Below, in pieces: positions 1-8,581 of a stretch of DNA of 64,000 nt. The stretch is taken from positions 1 to 64,000 of the forward strand of contig NZ_JAAMQZ010000024.1 in the NCBI RefSeq assembly GCF_013522825.1, written 5' to 3'. The notes beneath the pieces were generated by a model. That model did not search any database, was not told the DNA's origin, and saw only the letters and a list, made by a program, of their open reading frames with translations. The position numbers were made by a program, and so were the translations under genes. This DNA is from Stutzerimonas stutzeri (GTDB taxonomy: Bacteria > Pseudomonadota > Gammaproteobacteria > Pseudomonadales > Pseudomonadaceae). Each line of letters begins with the position of its first letter. Positions within the stretch are counted from its first letter, which is position 1.

Positions 1-127
1 CCATCGAGGTCTACAACACGGAACGACCGCATCTGTCTCTGAAATACAAAACGCCCGATGCCGTGCATCGGGCGTTTTAGTACCGAAATCTAGCTGAATC
101 GGTGTAAACCTATTTCAGGACTAGACA
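1..127 (+). mobile_element. 3' end of an IS3-family insertion sequence
   Basis: The window opens inside the transposase and runs through its stop to a probable right terminal repeat. After the stop at 80 there is a short non-coding tail ending GGACTAGACA at about 127. This fits the TG...CA ends of IS3-family elements. The left end and any target duplication lie outside the window, so the boundary at 127 is inferred from sequence style only. Confidence 0.6.
3..80 (+). CDS. IS3-family transposase OrfB, C-terminal 25 residues (partial)
   Basis: The frame reads IEVYNTERPHLSLKYKTPDA followed by VHRAF and a stop. The YN..RPH.SL..KTP signature is the conserved C-terminal end of the DDE (rve) integrase domain of IS3-family OrfB transposases, just after the catalytic Glu. 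The 5' part is outside the window. Only the tail is seen, so the IS subgroup and intactness cannot be judged. Confidence 0.8.
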   Translation: MEVYNTERPHLSLKYKTPDAVHRAF

Positions 128-378
128 TGCCAGGCACGTCACGAGCGTTGTTCGGTTCACTGTGTGTTGGCCGATGACGTGGGGACAAGCCTTCAAATAG
201 TCACTTAACTACGGCTTCGGCTGACTTTTGCACGTTCACCTCGATCACCAACACTGGAAGGCGCAGCATAAATCAATTGCGTCTTTGTTTTATCCGGCTA
301 CAACTGGTTTTTAGTCTGCTGTCGGCAATAGTCATATCCAAGTAAACTCAGCCATTTCGCGCATATCCGGAAACTTCA
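128..378. other. intergenic stretch between IS end and island remnant
   Basis: No credible gene, RNA or strong hairpin is visible here. It lies between the IS right end and the truncated helicase start and is probably the native leader of that lost operon. Confidence 0.4.
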
Positions 379-913
379 ATGGTCAAGCTGGAAGGCATCA
401 CAAAAGACGCCCAGCTACGTGGCCTGCATGGCGACGAAGTGGTTAAGGTCATCAGTGTCGATAAGATTGGCGATTCGGCGATCACTGCCGTCTACCAGAA
501 AAGTGCTGGTGGCTACGGTGACCAGATGCTGTTTCGCAGCGATGAGGCGTGCCTGGAGCTGGCCCAGGTCGACAGGGCGTGGGCGTTTGATACGCCTGGT
601 GGCGATTTCAAACTGGCCCTTGAAGCCTGGCGCATCCAGTTGGCGCACTTGTTCGATCCGATGATGGAAGTGCACACCTCCAACGTCGATCCGTTGCCCC
701 ACCAGATTTCGGCGTCTACGAAGCCATGCTGCCGTGTCAGCGCTGCTAACCTGTCGTCTTTATACCCTCGGCGAGTGCCAAGACTGGGCCGAAGAAGCCC
801 ACACCTATAACGATCTGCAAGGCGCGTGGCTTGGTATCGAACAAGCCAGCCAGGAAGCCGGCCACATCGGCAGCCAAAGCGCATTGATATTTGACGCAGC
901 ATCTTTGGAATGA
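379..913 (+). pseudogene. deletion scar: helicase N-terminus joined to methylase C-terminus
   Basis: The frame opening at 379 encodes about 110 residues that look like the start of large SNF2-type helicases with a DUF3883 tail. It has an MVKLEGIT...LRGLHGDEVVKV opening and a VHTSNVDPLPHQISA block that normally leads into the Walker A region. At about 715 the frame breaks; adding one base continues it as AVYEAMLPCQ, and then a stop follows. From about 755 to the TGA at 911-913 another frame encodes RLYTLGECQDWAEEAHTYND and onward, resembling the extreme C-terminus of DUF1156-type DNA methylases. The ATPase core and the rest of the methylase are missing. Family assignments are from memory of such proteins. 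The whole is best read as the remains of a defence or modification cluster after a large internal deletion beside the IS. Confidence 0.6.
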
Positions 914-935
914 ATTGACTTAAAGGAATGTCGGG

Positions 936-3032
936 ATGCAACGGGACGATGCTGAGAAACTGCTGAAAGTCGCTATTGGTAACGAGGCAGCAGTATTCAG
1001 GGATGGGCAGTGGGAGGCTATTGATGCCTTGGTCAACCAGCGCAAGAAGATGCTGGTTGTTCAGCGCACGGGCTGGGGCAAGAGTTCCGTTTACTTTATC
1101 AGTACTCGGATTTTGCGTGACCGAGGGCAGGGGCCAACCATCATCATCTCGCCTTTGCTGGCGCTGATGCGTAACCAGATCGAGGCGGCCAAGCGCTTGG
1201 GGATTCGTGCAATAACCATCAACTCGACCAATACCGACAAGTGGGACCAGGCCCGTCAGGCGGTGCTTGCCGATCAGGTCGATTGCTTGTTGATCTCTCC
1301 GGAACGGCTGTCGAACGATGGCTTTATGGATTCGATTCTGCAACCCATTGCGGACCGTATCGGCCTGATGGTGATTGACGAGGCGCACTGTATTTCTGAT
1401 TGGGGCCATGACTTCCGTCCGGACTACCGACGCATCGTCAACATTCTGCGTTTTCTGCCGGCCAATACGCCCATTCTCGGTACCACGGCAACGGCCAACA
1501 ACCGGGTAGTAAATGATATCCGCGAGCAGTTTGGTGATATCGCTATCCTGCGCGGGACCTTGGTGCGGGAAAGTCTGGCGCTGCAAAACCTGGTAATGCC
1601 TGATCAGGCCAGCCGCTTAGCTTGGTTGGCAGAAACAATTCCAACTCTGTTCGGGACCGGAATCGTTTATACCTTGACGCAGCGCGATACGGATCTGGTC
1701 GCACGTTGGTTGCGTATCAGAGGAGTCAAGGCTGCGGCTTATCACAGCGATGTGACCCATAAGCAGTTCGATGACAGTGATCAGTTCCGTCAGTACCTTG
1801 AAGATGCACTCTTGGAAAACCGGCTAAAAGTGTTGGTGGCTACCTCGGCACTGGGCATGGGTTACGACAAGCCGGATCTTGGCTTTGTCATCCACTACCA
1901 GGCGCCTGGCTCCATCGTTGCGTACTACCAGCAGGTCGGTCGAGCAGGTCGGGCGATCGATTATTCGCTGGGCTTGCTGATGTCTGGGGAGGAAGACGAA
2001 AAGATTCATGCTTTCTTCCGGCGATCGGCCTTTCCTCCGGCTGGCCAAGTTCGATACTTGCTGGGCGTACTAGCGAATCATGATGGGTTGACGCTTCGTG
2101 ACTTGGAGGAACACAGCAACCTCGCCCATGGGCAGCTAGAAAAGATTCTCAAGCTCCTCAGTGTCGAGAGCCCAGCACCGCTTATCAAGATCGACAGTAA
2201 GTGGTACCGCACTCCAGTTCCTTTCGAGCTGGATGAGGAGAGGATCGCACGGCTCACCCAACTGCGTGAGGAGGAGTGGCTGCAGGTGCAGGCTTATGTG
2301 AATGAGTCTGGTTGCCTGATGGCGTTTTTACGCTCTGCGTTAGACGATCCTGCGCATGAGGCATGCGGCAAGTGCGCGAACTGCCTGGGTAAGGCATTGG
2401 TATCCAGCGCTGTAAACAGCAGGCTGGTGCATGAGGCAGCGACCTTCATTCGGCATGCCGAGATTCCCATCAAGCCCAAGAAGCAAGTCGCCAAGGGGGG
2501 CTTCCAACATTACCGCTTCCCGACGAATCTCCCACCTCAACTCCAAGCGGCTGAGGGTCGTGTACTTTCGCAATGGCGTGATGGAGGTTGGGGAGATTTA
2601 GCAGCAGACGGCAAAGAACGCGGCCATTTTGATGATGCGTTGGTTGAGGCCATGGTTGAGATGATCCAATCGCGCTGGCAGCCCGAGCCTAAACCTGCTT
2701 GGCTGTGCTCCGTGCCTTCTCTGGGGCATCCAACGCTGGTTCCTGATTTCGCCCGTCGGCTGGCCGCTGCATTAGGGATTCCCTTTGTGGAGTGCGTAAG
2801 CAAGGTCAGGCAGAATGAGCCACAGAAGTGGCAATACAATCGCTTCCACCAGTGCCGGAATTTAGATGGCGTGTTCGCTGTAAGCGAAAGTATCCCTTCG
2901 GGTCCGGTACTGCTGGCTGATGACATGATCGATTCAGGCTGGACGATGACCGTTATCGCTGCGCTGCTTAGGCGTGCCGGTAGCGGACCTGTCTATCCGC
3001 TGGCAATTTCATCTACGGCAAGCAAGGCATGA
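936..3032 (+). CDS. psyrT: RecQ-like helicase with C-terminal phosphoribosyltransferase domain (PsyrT-like toxin)
   Basis: A 698-residue superfamily 2 helicase. Visible motifs are Walker A RTGWGKS (44-50), DEAH (148-151), FRPDYR (160-165), GTTATA (182-187) and motif VI QVGRAGR (333-339). A cysteine-rich C..C..C cluster of RecQ zinc-binding type lies near 455-485. The last ~90 residues carry a PRTase PRPP-loop signature, VLLADDMIDSGWT. This architecture, with a DprA-like partner immediately downstream, matches the PsyrTA system known as a toxin-antitoxin and anti-phage pair; PsyrT is the RecQ-type toxin. RBS AAAGGA sits 8 bases before the ATG. The stop overlaps the next start by 4 bases (ATGA), so the two are translationally coupled. 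A housekeeping RecQ is unlikely because of the PRTase tail and the context. The gene lies directly after an IS and an island remnant, which suggests horizontal transfer. Confidence 0.75.
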   Translation: MQRDDAEKLLKVAIGNEAAVFRDGQWEAIDALVNQRKKMLVVQRTGWGKSSVYFISTRILRDRGQGPTIIISPLLALMRNQIEAAKRLGIRAITINSTNTDKWDQARQAVLADQVDCLLISPERLSNDGFMDSILQPIADRIGLMVIDEAHCISDWGHDFRPDYRRIVNILRFLPANTPILGTTATANNRVVNDIREQFGDIAILRGTLVRESLALQNLVMPDQASRLAWLAETIPTLFGTGIVYTLTQRDTDLVARWLRIRGVKAAAYHSDVTHKQFDDSDQFRQYLEDALLENRLKVLVATSALGMGYDKPDLGFVIHYQAPGSIVAYYQQVGRAGRAIDYSLGLLMSGEEDEKIHAFFRRSAFPPAGQVRYLLGVLANHDGLTLRDLEEHSNLAHGQLEKILKLLSVESPAPLIKIDSKWYRTPVPFELDEERIARLTQLREEEWLQVQAYVNESGCLMAFLRSALDDPAHEACGKCANCLGKALVSSAVNSRLVHEAATFIRHAEIPIKPKKQVAKGGFQHYRFPTNLPPQLQAAEGRVLSQWRDGGWGDLAADGKERGHFDDALVEAMVEMIQSRWQPEPKPAWLCSVPSLGHPTLVPDFARRLAAALGIPFVECVSKVRQNEPQKWQYNRFHQCRNLDGVFAVSESIPSGPVLLADDMIDSGWTMTVIAALLRRAGSGPVYPLAISSTASKA

Positions 3033-4372
3033 TAAATACCAATACACAGTCGATCCTGCTACTGACTTCTTATTTCTCGAAGTCATCTGGCGACGCCAAA
3101 CCGCTTTCTCCTACGGAGTGGGGGCGCTTCGCACTGTGGCTCAACGAGCAAGGCAAGACGCCTGCAGACTTGGTTACTTCAGAACCGCGTGCAGTTTTGC
3201 AGGGCTGGCAGGACGAAAAGATTTCACTGGAGCGGATTGAGCAGTTGCTGGGGCGCGGACATGCTCTGGCCTTGGCCCTGGAAAAATGGAGCCGCGCCGG
3301 AATATGGGTGCTAACACGCTCGGATGCAGACTATCCCAAGCTACTTAAGCAACGGCTACGTAACAGCGCGCCTGCTGTGCTGTTTGGGTGTGGCAATGCT
3401 CGGCTGCTTAACCAAAGTGGTATATGTGTGGTCGGTGCACGTAAGGCGGATGATGCCGATCTTGGTTATGCGAGTGCCTTGGGTGAACGTATTGCTAGTG
3501 CAGGTTTCTCGGTGGTTTCGGGTGGCGCACGCGGTGTCGATGAGGCCGCAATGCTGGGCGGCTTGAAGCGGGAGGGGACTGTAATCGGGGTCATGGCCGA
3601 TAGCCTGCTGTCGGCAGCAATGGCTAGCAAATGGCGGCAGGGATTGATGAGTAACAACCTCGTGCTGGTTTCGCCGTTTTATCCTGAAGCTGGTTTTAGC
3701 AGCGGAAACGCCATGGCGCGGAACAAGTACATCTACTGCCTGAGCCAAGCAGCGGTGGTGGTTCGTTCTGACACCAAAGGTGGGACTTGGAACGGTGCCA
3801 TTGAAAACTTGAAAAAGGCTTGGGTGCCCCTTTGGGTCAATCGAGTCAATGATGTTCAATCTGGAAACCAGGCGCTGGTATCGAAAGGTGGCTACTGGCT
3901 GGAGGGGGCCGTCGAGTATCTGGATATACAAAGCTTGAGCGCGCCTGTCACTTCTAGCCCGACTGCTGCCGATCTCGGGGTTACCGACATCGATATAGAG
4001 CAATCAGGCATGAGTGTCGCTGAAGAAGAACTGTTACAGGCATCGTCCACGGTCAGTGGCCCCGTTGATCAGGCGGCTCAAACGAGCTCCGAATCAAATA
4101 CAGCCGTTAATGAAATGAGTTTTTATCAGTTCTTTCTCAGCAAAATGGCGTGCCTCCAGGCTGCTGTTACTGTTGACGAGTTGGTTGAGCGATGGGGCGT
4201 ATCTAAAAAGCAGATCAATGATTGGCTTAAACAGTCGGTCGACGAAGGCCGTGTTCGGAAGCTTTCAAAACCTGTGCGCTATCAGCTTGTGGAAGACTTT
4301 GGGCTAGAAAACTTTCTTGCTGAAAACATAGTCGGTGAGTCTGTCGGGCAGTTGGGGCTTGGCCTCGATTAA
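3029..4372 (+). CDS. psyrA: DprA-like nucleotide-binding protein (PsyrA-like antitoxin)
   Basis: A 447-residue protein with a central DprA/Smf Rossmann-like domain. Visible elements are VVGARKA (134-140), SGGARGVDEAA (164-174), GNAMARNKYIYCLS (226-239) and KGGTWNGA (250-257). The N-terminal ~100 residues resemble the helical pre-domain of DprA. The C-terminus, after a low-complexity linker, ends in a winged-helix-like segment (DELVERWGVSKKQINDWLKQ). In PsyrTA systems the DprA-like partner is the antitoxin that neutralises the RecQ-type protein; here it is the second gene of a coupled pair. True DprA is single-copy, acts in DNA uptake and is usually near topA or the def-fmt genes, so this context argues against it. 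Assignment as antitoxin is by family and synteny; no activity can be read from the sequence. Confidence 0.72.
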   Translation: MINTNTQSILLLTSYFSKSSGDAKPLSPTEWGRFALWLNEQGKTPADLVTSEPRAVLQGWQDEKISLERIEQLLGRGHALALALEKWSRAGIWVLTRSDADYPKLLKQRLRNSAPAVLFGCGNARLLNQSGICVVGARKADDADLGYASALGERIASAGFSVVSGGARGVDEAAMLGGLKREGTVIGVMADSLLSAAMASKWRQGLMSNNLVLVSPFYPEAGFSSGNAMARNKYIYCLSQAAVVVRSDTKGGTWNGAIENLKKAWVPLWVNRVNDVQSGNQALVSKGGYWLEGAVEYLDIQSLSAPVTSSPTAADLGVTDIDIEQSGMSVAEEELLQASSTVSGPVDQAAQTSSESNTAVNEMSFYQFFLSKMACLQAAVTVDELVERWGVSKKQINDWLKQSVDEGRVRKLSKPVRYQLVEDFGLENFLAENIVGESVGQLGLGLD

Positions 4373-4376
4373 TTTT

Positions 4377-4402
4377 AAAAAGGCCTGCGATGAAGGTCTT
4401 TT
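4377..4402. terminator. bidirectional terminator between psyrA and the convergent gene
   Basis: An A-rich arm AAAAAGGCC (4377-4385), a 9-base loop and GGTCTTTT (4395-4402) form a stem with one G-T pair and T runs on both strands. It sits 4 bases after the psyrA stop and touches the stop of the minus-strand gene, so it can serve both. Confidence 0.6.
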
Positions 4403-4772
4403 ATCGAGTAAGCATGGTTTTCAAGTATTGTTTTATTCCTTTTCTGAAAAAGAAGCCAATGGTAGCTGCTGCCAGAGTTAGGCAGCCACCTACAATTCCA
4501 ATCCTTAAAAAAGCAGCCATGACCACTAGAAGCAGTATGAGAATAATCGCAAACTCTACGTTAGCTGATGCCCCAGCATTTACTTGCTCGTAGGTTAACA
4601 TCCACTTCGGCGATAGACAGAACGGGCAAACACTATACTCAGGGCGGCGGCCTCCCATCGGAATCCCGCTAACGTAAAACGGAGCCGAGGTTATCACCTT
4701 GGGAACCATCATCTTCCCACAGCACTGGCACATCACCTTGTCGTTGCGGCTCATACGTATCTCTCTCGTCAT
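4401..4772 (-). CDS. small membrane protein with N-terminal zinc-ribbon-like cysteines
   Basis: A 123-residue protein of unknown function. The N-terminal third has two cysteine pairs, CQCC and CPFC, spaced about 35 residues apart, as in zinc ribbons. The C-terminal half contains two hydrophobic segments (FAIILILLLVVMAAFL and a following Gly/Ala-rich helix) and a basic tail. It could therefore be a membrane-anchored protein with a soluble metal-binding head. The start is uncertain: an internal Met at residue 7 (MSRNDK) is an alternative. It is convergent with psyrA and lies in accessory DNA between two toxin-antitoxin pairs. No family is recognised. Confidence 0.5.
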   Translation of the reverse strand: MTREIRMSRNDKVMCQCCGKMMVPKVITSAPFYVSGIPMGGRRPEYSVCPFCLSPKWMLTYEQVNAGASANVEFAIILILLLVVMAAFLRIGIVGGCLTLAAATIGFFFRKGIKQYLKTMLTR

Positions 4773-4936
4773 TTCCTAACCTTGCCAACATCATCTTGCG
4801 TACCGGGCAGATTCCAAATATGCCACGGCTCGTGGATTGCGCGGTAGTGGATTTCATTGCAGTGAAGTGATGAAGGCGGTGGCCAGGATCGCGTTCCGCA
4901 CGGGCTGCTGCCTTTTTTGTCGAACCGCTGCTGGAG

Positions 4937-4963
4937 GCGTACACTAGGTGGCGTATCACTAGG
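4937..4963 (+). promoter_or_regulatory. tandem direct repeats upstream of the toxin-antitoxin operon
   Basis: GCGTACACTAGG (4937-4948) is repeated as GCGTATCACTAGG (4951-4963), directly overlapping the AGGAGG ribosome site before the antitoxin ATG. Type II antitoxins autoregulate by binding repeats at this place, so these are candidate operators. The operator role is inference. The rest of 4773-4936 shows nothing clear. Confidence 0.45.
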
Positions 4964-4972
4964 AGGCCCGCT

Positions 4973-5158
4973 ATGAGCACTCAACTAGACCCCCGCGTCT
5001 CCGAGTTTGAGACCCAGGAACAGGCCGACAGTTACGACCGTTGGTTTCGCCAGCGCATCGAGCGCAGCCTGGCCGATCCGCGCCCACCCGTACCGCATGA
5101 TGAGGCTATGGCCCGCGTCCGTGCCGTGATCGAGACCAAGCGCCGCCGTGCTGGTTGA
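4973..5158 (+). CDS. antitoxin, stability-determinant/RelB-like
   Basis: A 61-residue acidic-then-basic protein. The pattern FETQEQADSYDRWFRQRIE, then a Pro-rich RPPVPHDEAMARVRAVIE block, is typical of small antitoxins that partner ParE/RelE toxins (stability determinant family). A strong AGGAGG lies 6 bases before the ATG. The toxin gene starts 11 bases inside its 3' end, so the two are coupled. It would bind and neutralise the toxin and repress the operon through the upstream repeats. The family is clear in style; the exact subfamily is not. Confidence 0.75.
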   Translation: MSTQLDPRVSEFETQEQADSYDRWFRQRIERSLADPRPPVPHDEAMARVRAVIETKRRRAG

Positions 5159-5420
5159 GTGGCTGCCCCAAGCCCTCGACGCCCTGGAAGAAATCGCGGG
5201 TTATCTGGCCGAGCGCAGCCCATATGCCGCCGACCATATGCAGGCTGCCATTGAGGCTACGGTCGAGGCCCTGCCCCAGCATCCCTATATCCATCGCCCC
5301 GGTCGCGTTCCAGGAACGCGCGAAGCGGTTGTGCACCCTAACTACCTAGTCGTCTACCGCGTCGGTACTGAGCGCATCAGCATCCTGGACGTCCTGCACG
5401 CACGCCAGGAATATCCCTAG
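5148..5420 (+). CDS. ParE/RelE-family toxin
   Basis: A 90-residue protein starting at GTG 5148, overlapping the antitoxin stop by 11 bases. It shows the ParE/RelE fold pattern: an N-terminal WLPQALDALEEIAGYLAER helix pair, then PHRPGR-type turn (HRPGRVPGTREAV), and a C-terminal beta section HPNYLVVYRV...ILDVLHARQEYP. ParE-type members poison DNA gyrase and RelE-type cleave mRNA at the ribosome; the sequence does not decide which. An internal start at 5155 would be out of frame, so GTG is preferred. The full length suggests that the pair is intact. Confidence 0.78.
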   Translation: MLVEWLPQALDALEEIAGYLAERSPYAADHMQAAIEATVEALPQHPYIHRPGRVPGTREAVVHPNYLVVYRVGTERISILDVLHARQEYP

Positions 5421-5500
5421 CTGCCAGCCTCTCCCAGATCCTGCCGTGAGGGTGGAGGTTAGACGTGCGTAAGATCAAGCCAGCAAACCTCAAGCCCAAA

Positions 5501-5535
5501 ATAGAAACGCCCCGGCAAAACCGGGGCGTTTCTAT
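5501..5535. terminator. perfect 15-bp hairpin ending the nuo operon
   Basis: ATAGAAACGCCCCGG (5501-5515), loop CAAAA, then an exact reverse complement (5521-5535). It lies 18 bases after the nuoN stop on the minus strand and also follows the plus-strand toxin. On the minus strand the stem is followed by TTTTGGG, so it can act as an intrinsic terminator in both directions. Confidence 0.85.
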
Positions 5536-5553
5536 CTAAGCAGGAGAAGGTCA

Positions 5554-7023
5554 CTAGAGCCCAACCAACCCCGCCCCCCGCACCATCTCCAGTAGCGGCT
5601 GCGGATAAACCCCCAGGAAAAACACCAGCAGCGCAATCACCAGCAGCATGATGCCGCCCGCCCGCTGGCCCCAATCGAAGGGGGCGTCGTGGCGACGCAG
5701 GCCGGGTTCGAGCAGGAACAGAGTGACCATCACCCGCAGGTAGTAGTACAGGCCGATGGCGCTGCCGATGATCAGCGTGCCCAGCAGCCACCACAGCTGT
5801 GACTGCACACCGCTGGCGACCACGTAGAACTTGCCGATGAAGCCCGCCGTCAGCGGGATGCCGGCCAGCGACAGCATCATCGTCGCCAGCACCGCCGTCA
5901 GGTAGGGGCGCCGCCAGAACAGGCCCCGGTATTCATACAGCGCATCCGCATCACGACCCTTGAAGGGGCTGGACATCAGGCTGATCACGCCGAACGCGCC
6001 GAGGCTGGTCAGCACGTAGGCCGCCAGGTAGACCCCGACGGCTTCTACCGCCAGGCCATCGCTGGCGATCAGCGCCACCAGCAGGTAGCCGAAATGGGCG
6101 ATGGAGGAATAACCCAGCAGACGCTTGAGGTTGCTCTGGTTCAGCGCCAGCAGGTTGCCGGCCAGGATCGATGCGATGGCGATCAGGCCCAGTGCATCGT
6201 CGAGCCAGCCGCCGGCGGTGGCCGGTGACAGCTGGTAGAGCCGCAGCAGCACCACGAATACTGCGACCTTGCTGGCAGTGGCGAGATAGGCCGCCACCGG
6301 TGCGGGGGCGCCTTCGTAGACGTCCGGGGTCCACAGGTGGAAGGGCACCAGCGACAGCTTGAAGCCCAGCCCGACCAGCATCATGCCGATCCCGGCCTGC
6401 ACCAGCAGCGATGAGCCCTGGCTGGCCAGGCTGACGCCGATCTCGCTGAACAGCAGGCTGCCGGATTCGGCATAGAGCAGGGCGATGCCGAACAGCAGGA
6501 AGGCGCTGCCGGCGGCGGACAGCACCATGTACTTGATGCCGGCTTCCAGTGAGCGCCTGTTGAAGAAGGCATAGGCCACCAGCCCGTAGACCGGCACCGA
6601 GAGCAGCTCCAGGCCGATGAACAGGCTGGCTAGGTGCTGTGCGCTGACCAGCACCAGGCCACCGGCTGCGGACAGCAGCATCAACAGGTACAGCTCTTCG
6701 CGGTTGCCGGGGAAGCCGCTGCCCGTCGAACTTTCGCCCAGGTAGGCGTGGGCCAGGGTGACGCAGGCCAGGGTTGCGATCAGGACCAGCGCCGTGTAGA
6801 GGTAAGCGAAGTTGTCCATCCGCAGCAGCGCGGTCACGCCGAGCCCGCCGGGCGGGTGGGCCAGCGGAATCGACAGCAGCGCGAGAACCAGACCGATGGC
6901 GCTGAGGATGAAACTCTGCTCGTGATTGCGCCGCCAGGCGATCGCCAGCATCACTACGATGGCGGTGGTGCAGACGATCAGCAGCGGCAGCAGGGCGATG
7001 AAGTGTTGTTGAGTGAATTCCAT
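5554..7023 (-). CDS. nuoN: NADH-quinone oxidoreductase subunit N
   Basis: A 489-residue integral membrane protein, the ND2-type antiporter-like subunit of complex I, one of three proton-pumping channels of the membrane arm. About 14 hydrophobic helices are evident. The segment around [20 protein letters not shown] carries the conserved Lys and His region of the Mrp-like family, and [14 protein letters not shown] is the conserved TM region with Lys/His nearby. It is the last gene of the nuo operon, 7 bases after nuoM, and is followed by a strong terminator. Length is close to the family norm and nothing looks broken. Confidence 0.95.
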   Translation of the reverse strand: MEFTQQHFIALLPLLIVCTTAIVVMLAIAWRRNHEQSFILSAIGLVLALLSIPLAHPPGGLGVTALLRMDNFAYLYTALVLIATLACVTLAHAYLGESSTGSGFPGNREELYLLMLLSAAGGLVLVSAQHLASLFIGLELLSVPVYGLVAYAFFNRRSLEAGIKYMVLSAAGSAFLLFGIALLYAESGSLLFSEIGVSLASQGSSLLVQAGIGMMLVGLGFKLSLVPFHLWTPDVYEGAPAPVAAYLATASKVAVFVVLLRLYQLSPATAGGWLDDALGLIAIASILAGNLLALNQSNLKRLLGYSSIAHFGYLLVALIASDGLAVEAVGVYLAAYVLTSLGAFGVISLMSSPFKGRDADALYEYRGLFWRRPYLTAVLATMMLSLAGIPLTAGFIGKFYVVASGVQSQLWWLLGTLIIGSAIGLYYYLRVMVTLFLLEPGLRRHDAPFDWGQRAGGIMLLVIALLVFFLGVYPQPLLEMVRGAGLVGL

Positions 7024-7030
7024 GGTGCGG

Positions 7031-8560
7031 CTACCGGACTGAAGCGAATGGGGAGAAAGCGGCGCCGACCCACTGCTGCACGCCGCTCATGGTCGCCAGC
7101 GAGATATCGAACACCGGCTGCGGATAGACGCCGAGCAGGACCAGCAGCAGCGCCAGCAGCAGGATCATGCCGGCTTCGCGGGCATCCAGTCCTTTCAGCG
7201 TCCTCTCGATACGGTTCGCTCCGAAGTGCGCGCGGTGGATCATGATCAGCGAGTAGACCGAGGAGAACACCAGACCGAAGGTAGCGATCACCACGACCCA
7301 GGGCCACTGGCCGAAGGCACCGAACAGCACCACGAACTCGCCGACGAAGTTGCCGGTGCCGGGCAGGCCCAGGGAGGCGGCGGCGAAGAACAGGCTCAGC
7401 GCCGGCAGCCACGGCAGGCACGACCAGAGGCCGCCCATTTCGCGCATGTCACGGGTATGCAGGCGTTCGTAGAGCTGACCGCAGAGGATGAACAGCCCGG
7501 CGGCGGAAATGCCGTGGGCGATCATCAGCACCACCGCGCCCTGCAGCGCCAGTTCGCTGCCGGCGTAGATGCCGATCAGCACGAAGCCCATGTGCGAGAT
7601 GCTCGAATAGGCCACCAGGCGCTTGATGTCGGTCTGGGCGAAGGCCAGGAGGGCGCCGTAGAAAATGCCGATCAGGCCCAGTGCCATGGCAATCGGCGCG
7701 AACTCCACCGAGGCGTTGGGAAACAGCGGCAGGGCAAAGCGGATCATGCCGTAGGCGGCGGTTTTCAGCAGGATGCCGGCCAGGTCCACCGAGCCGGCGG
7801 TAGGCGCCTGGGCGTGGGCGTCGGGCAGCCAGGAGTGCAGCGGCACGATGGGAAACTTGACCGCGAAGGCGATGAAGAAGCCCAGCATCAGCAGCCATTC
7901 GATGGCCGGGTCCAGCTCTGCGTTGAGCAGCAGTTCGTAGTCGAAGGTCAGCACGCCAGTGTTGTGGTAGTTCACCAGCACCAGGCCGAGGATGGCCACC
8001 AGCATGATCAGGCCGCTGGCCTGGGTGTAGATGAAGAACTTGGTGGCGGCGTTGATCCGCGAGCGCTTGCCTTCGGCGCTGTGTCCCCAGAGCGCGATGA
8101 GGAAGTACATCGGCACCAGCATCATTTCCCAGAAAAAGAAGAACAGGAACAGGTCCAGGGCGAGGAACACGCCGACCACACCGCCGAGAATCCACATCAG
8201 GTTGAGGTGGAAGAAGCCGACGTGGCGCTGGATTTCCTTCCACGAGCAGAGCACCGAGAGCACGCCGAGCAGGCCGGTGAGCAGGATCATCAGCAGCGAC
8301 AGGCCATCGAGCGCCAGGTGCAGGTTGATGCCGAAACGCTCGATCCAGACGTGCTTGAACTCCAGTGCCCAGGTCGAGGCGGCGTCGGGCGAGGGCGCCA
8401 GGCTGTAGTCGCCGGTGCTCCACAGCCAGAGGCCCAGGCCCAGCAGCAGGCCCATGGTGAACAGGGCGATCCAGCGCGGCAGGGTCTGGTCGAAATGCTC
8501 GACCACCCAGCAGAGCAAGCCGCCGATGAAGGGAATCAGGATTAGCCAGGGCAGAATCAC
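7031..8560 (-). CDS. nuoM: NADH-quinone oxidoreductase subunit M
   Basis: A 509-residue ND4-type antiporter-like subunit of complex I. It contains [19 protein letters not shown] with the conserved Glu of the fifth helix, and [20 protein letters not shown], the classic Lys/His/Pro stretch of this family. It then has [16 protein letters not shown]. It is a multipass protein of the cytoplasmic membrane that pumps protons when NADH is oxidised. It lies between nuoL (21 bases upstream) and nuoN. Intact and of normal length. Confidence 0.96.
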   Translation of the reverse strand: MILPWLILIPFIGGLLCWVVEHFDQTLPRWIALFTMGLLLGLGLWLWSTGDYSLAPSPDAASTWALEFKHVWIERFGINLHLALDGLSLLMILLTGLLGVLSVLCSWKEIQRHVGFFHLNLMWILGGVVGVFLALDLFLFFFFWEMMLVPMYFLIALWGHSAEGKRSRINAATKFFIYTQASGLIMLVAILGLVLVNYHNTGVLTFDYELLLNAELDPAIEWLLMLGFFIAFAVKFPIVPLHSWLPDAHAQAPTAGSVDLAGILLKTAAYGMIRFALPLFPNASVEFAPIAMALGLIGIFYGALLAFAQTDIKRLVAYSSISHMGFVLIGIYAGSELALQGAVVLMIAHGISAAGLFILCGQLYERLHTRDMREMGGLWSCLPWLPALSLFFAAASLGLPGTGNFVGEFVVLFGAFGQWPWVVVIATFGLVFSSVYSLIMIHRAHFGANRIERTLKGLDAREAGMILLLALLLVLLGVYPQPVFDISLATMSGVQQWVGAAFSPFASVR

Positions 8561-8581
8561 GATATCGAATCCTTGGGCAAG

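Noticed and set aside
513..1586. 357-residue minus-strand frame
   Set aside because: Overlaps the helicase remnant and the psyrT start with no own features.
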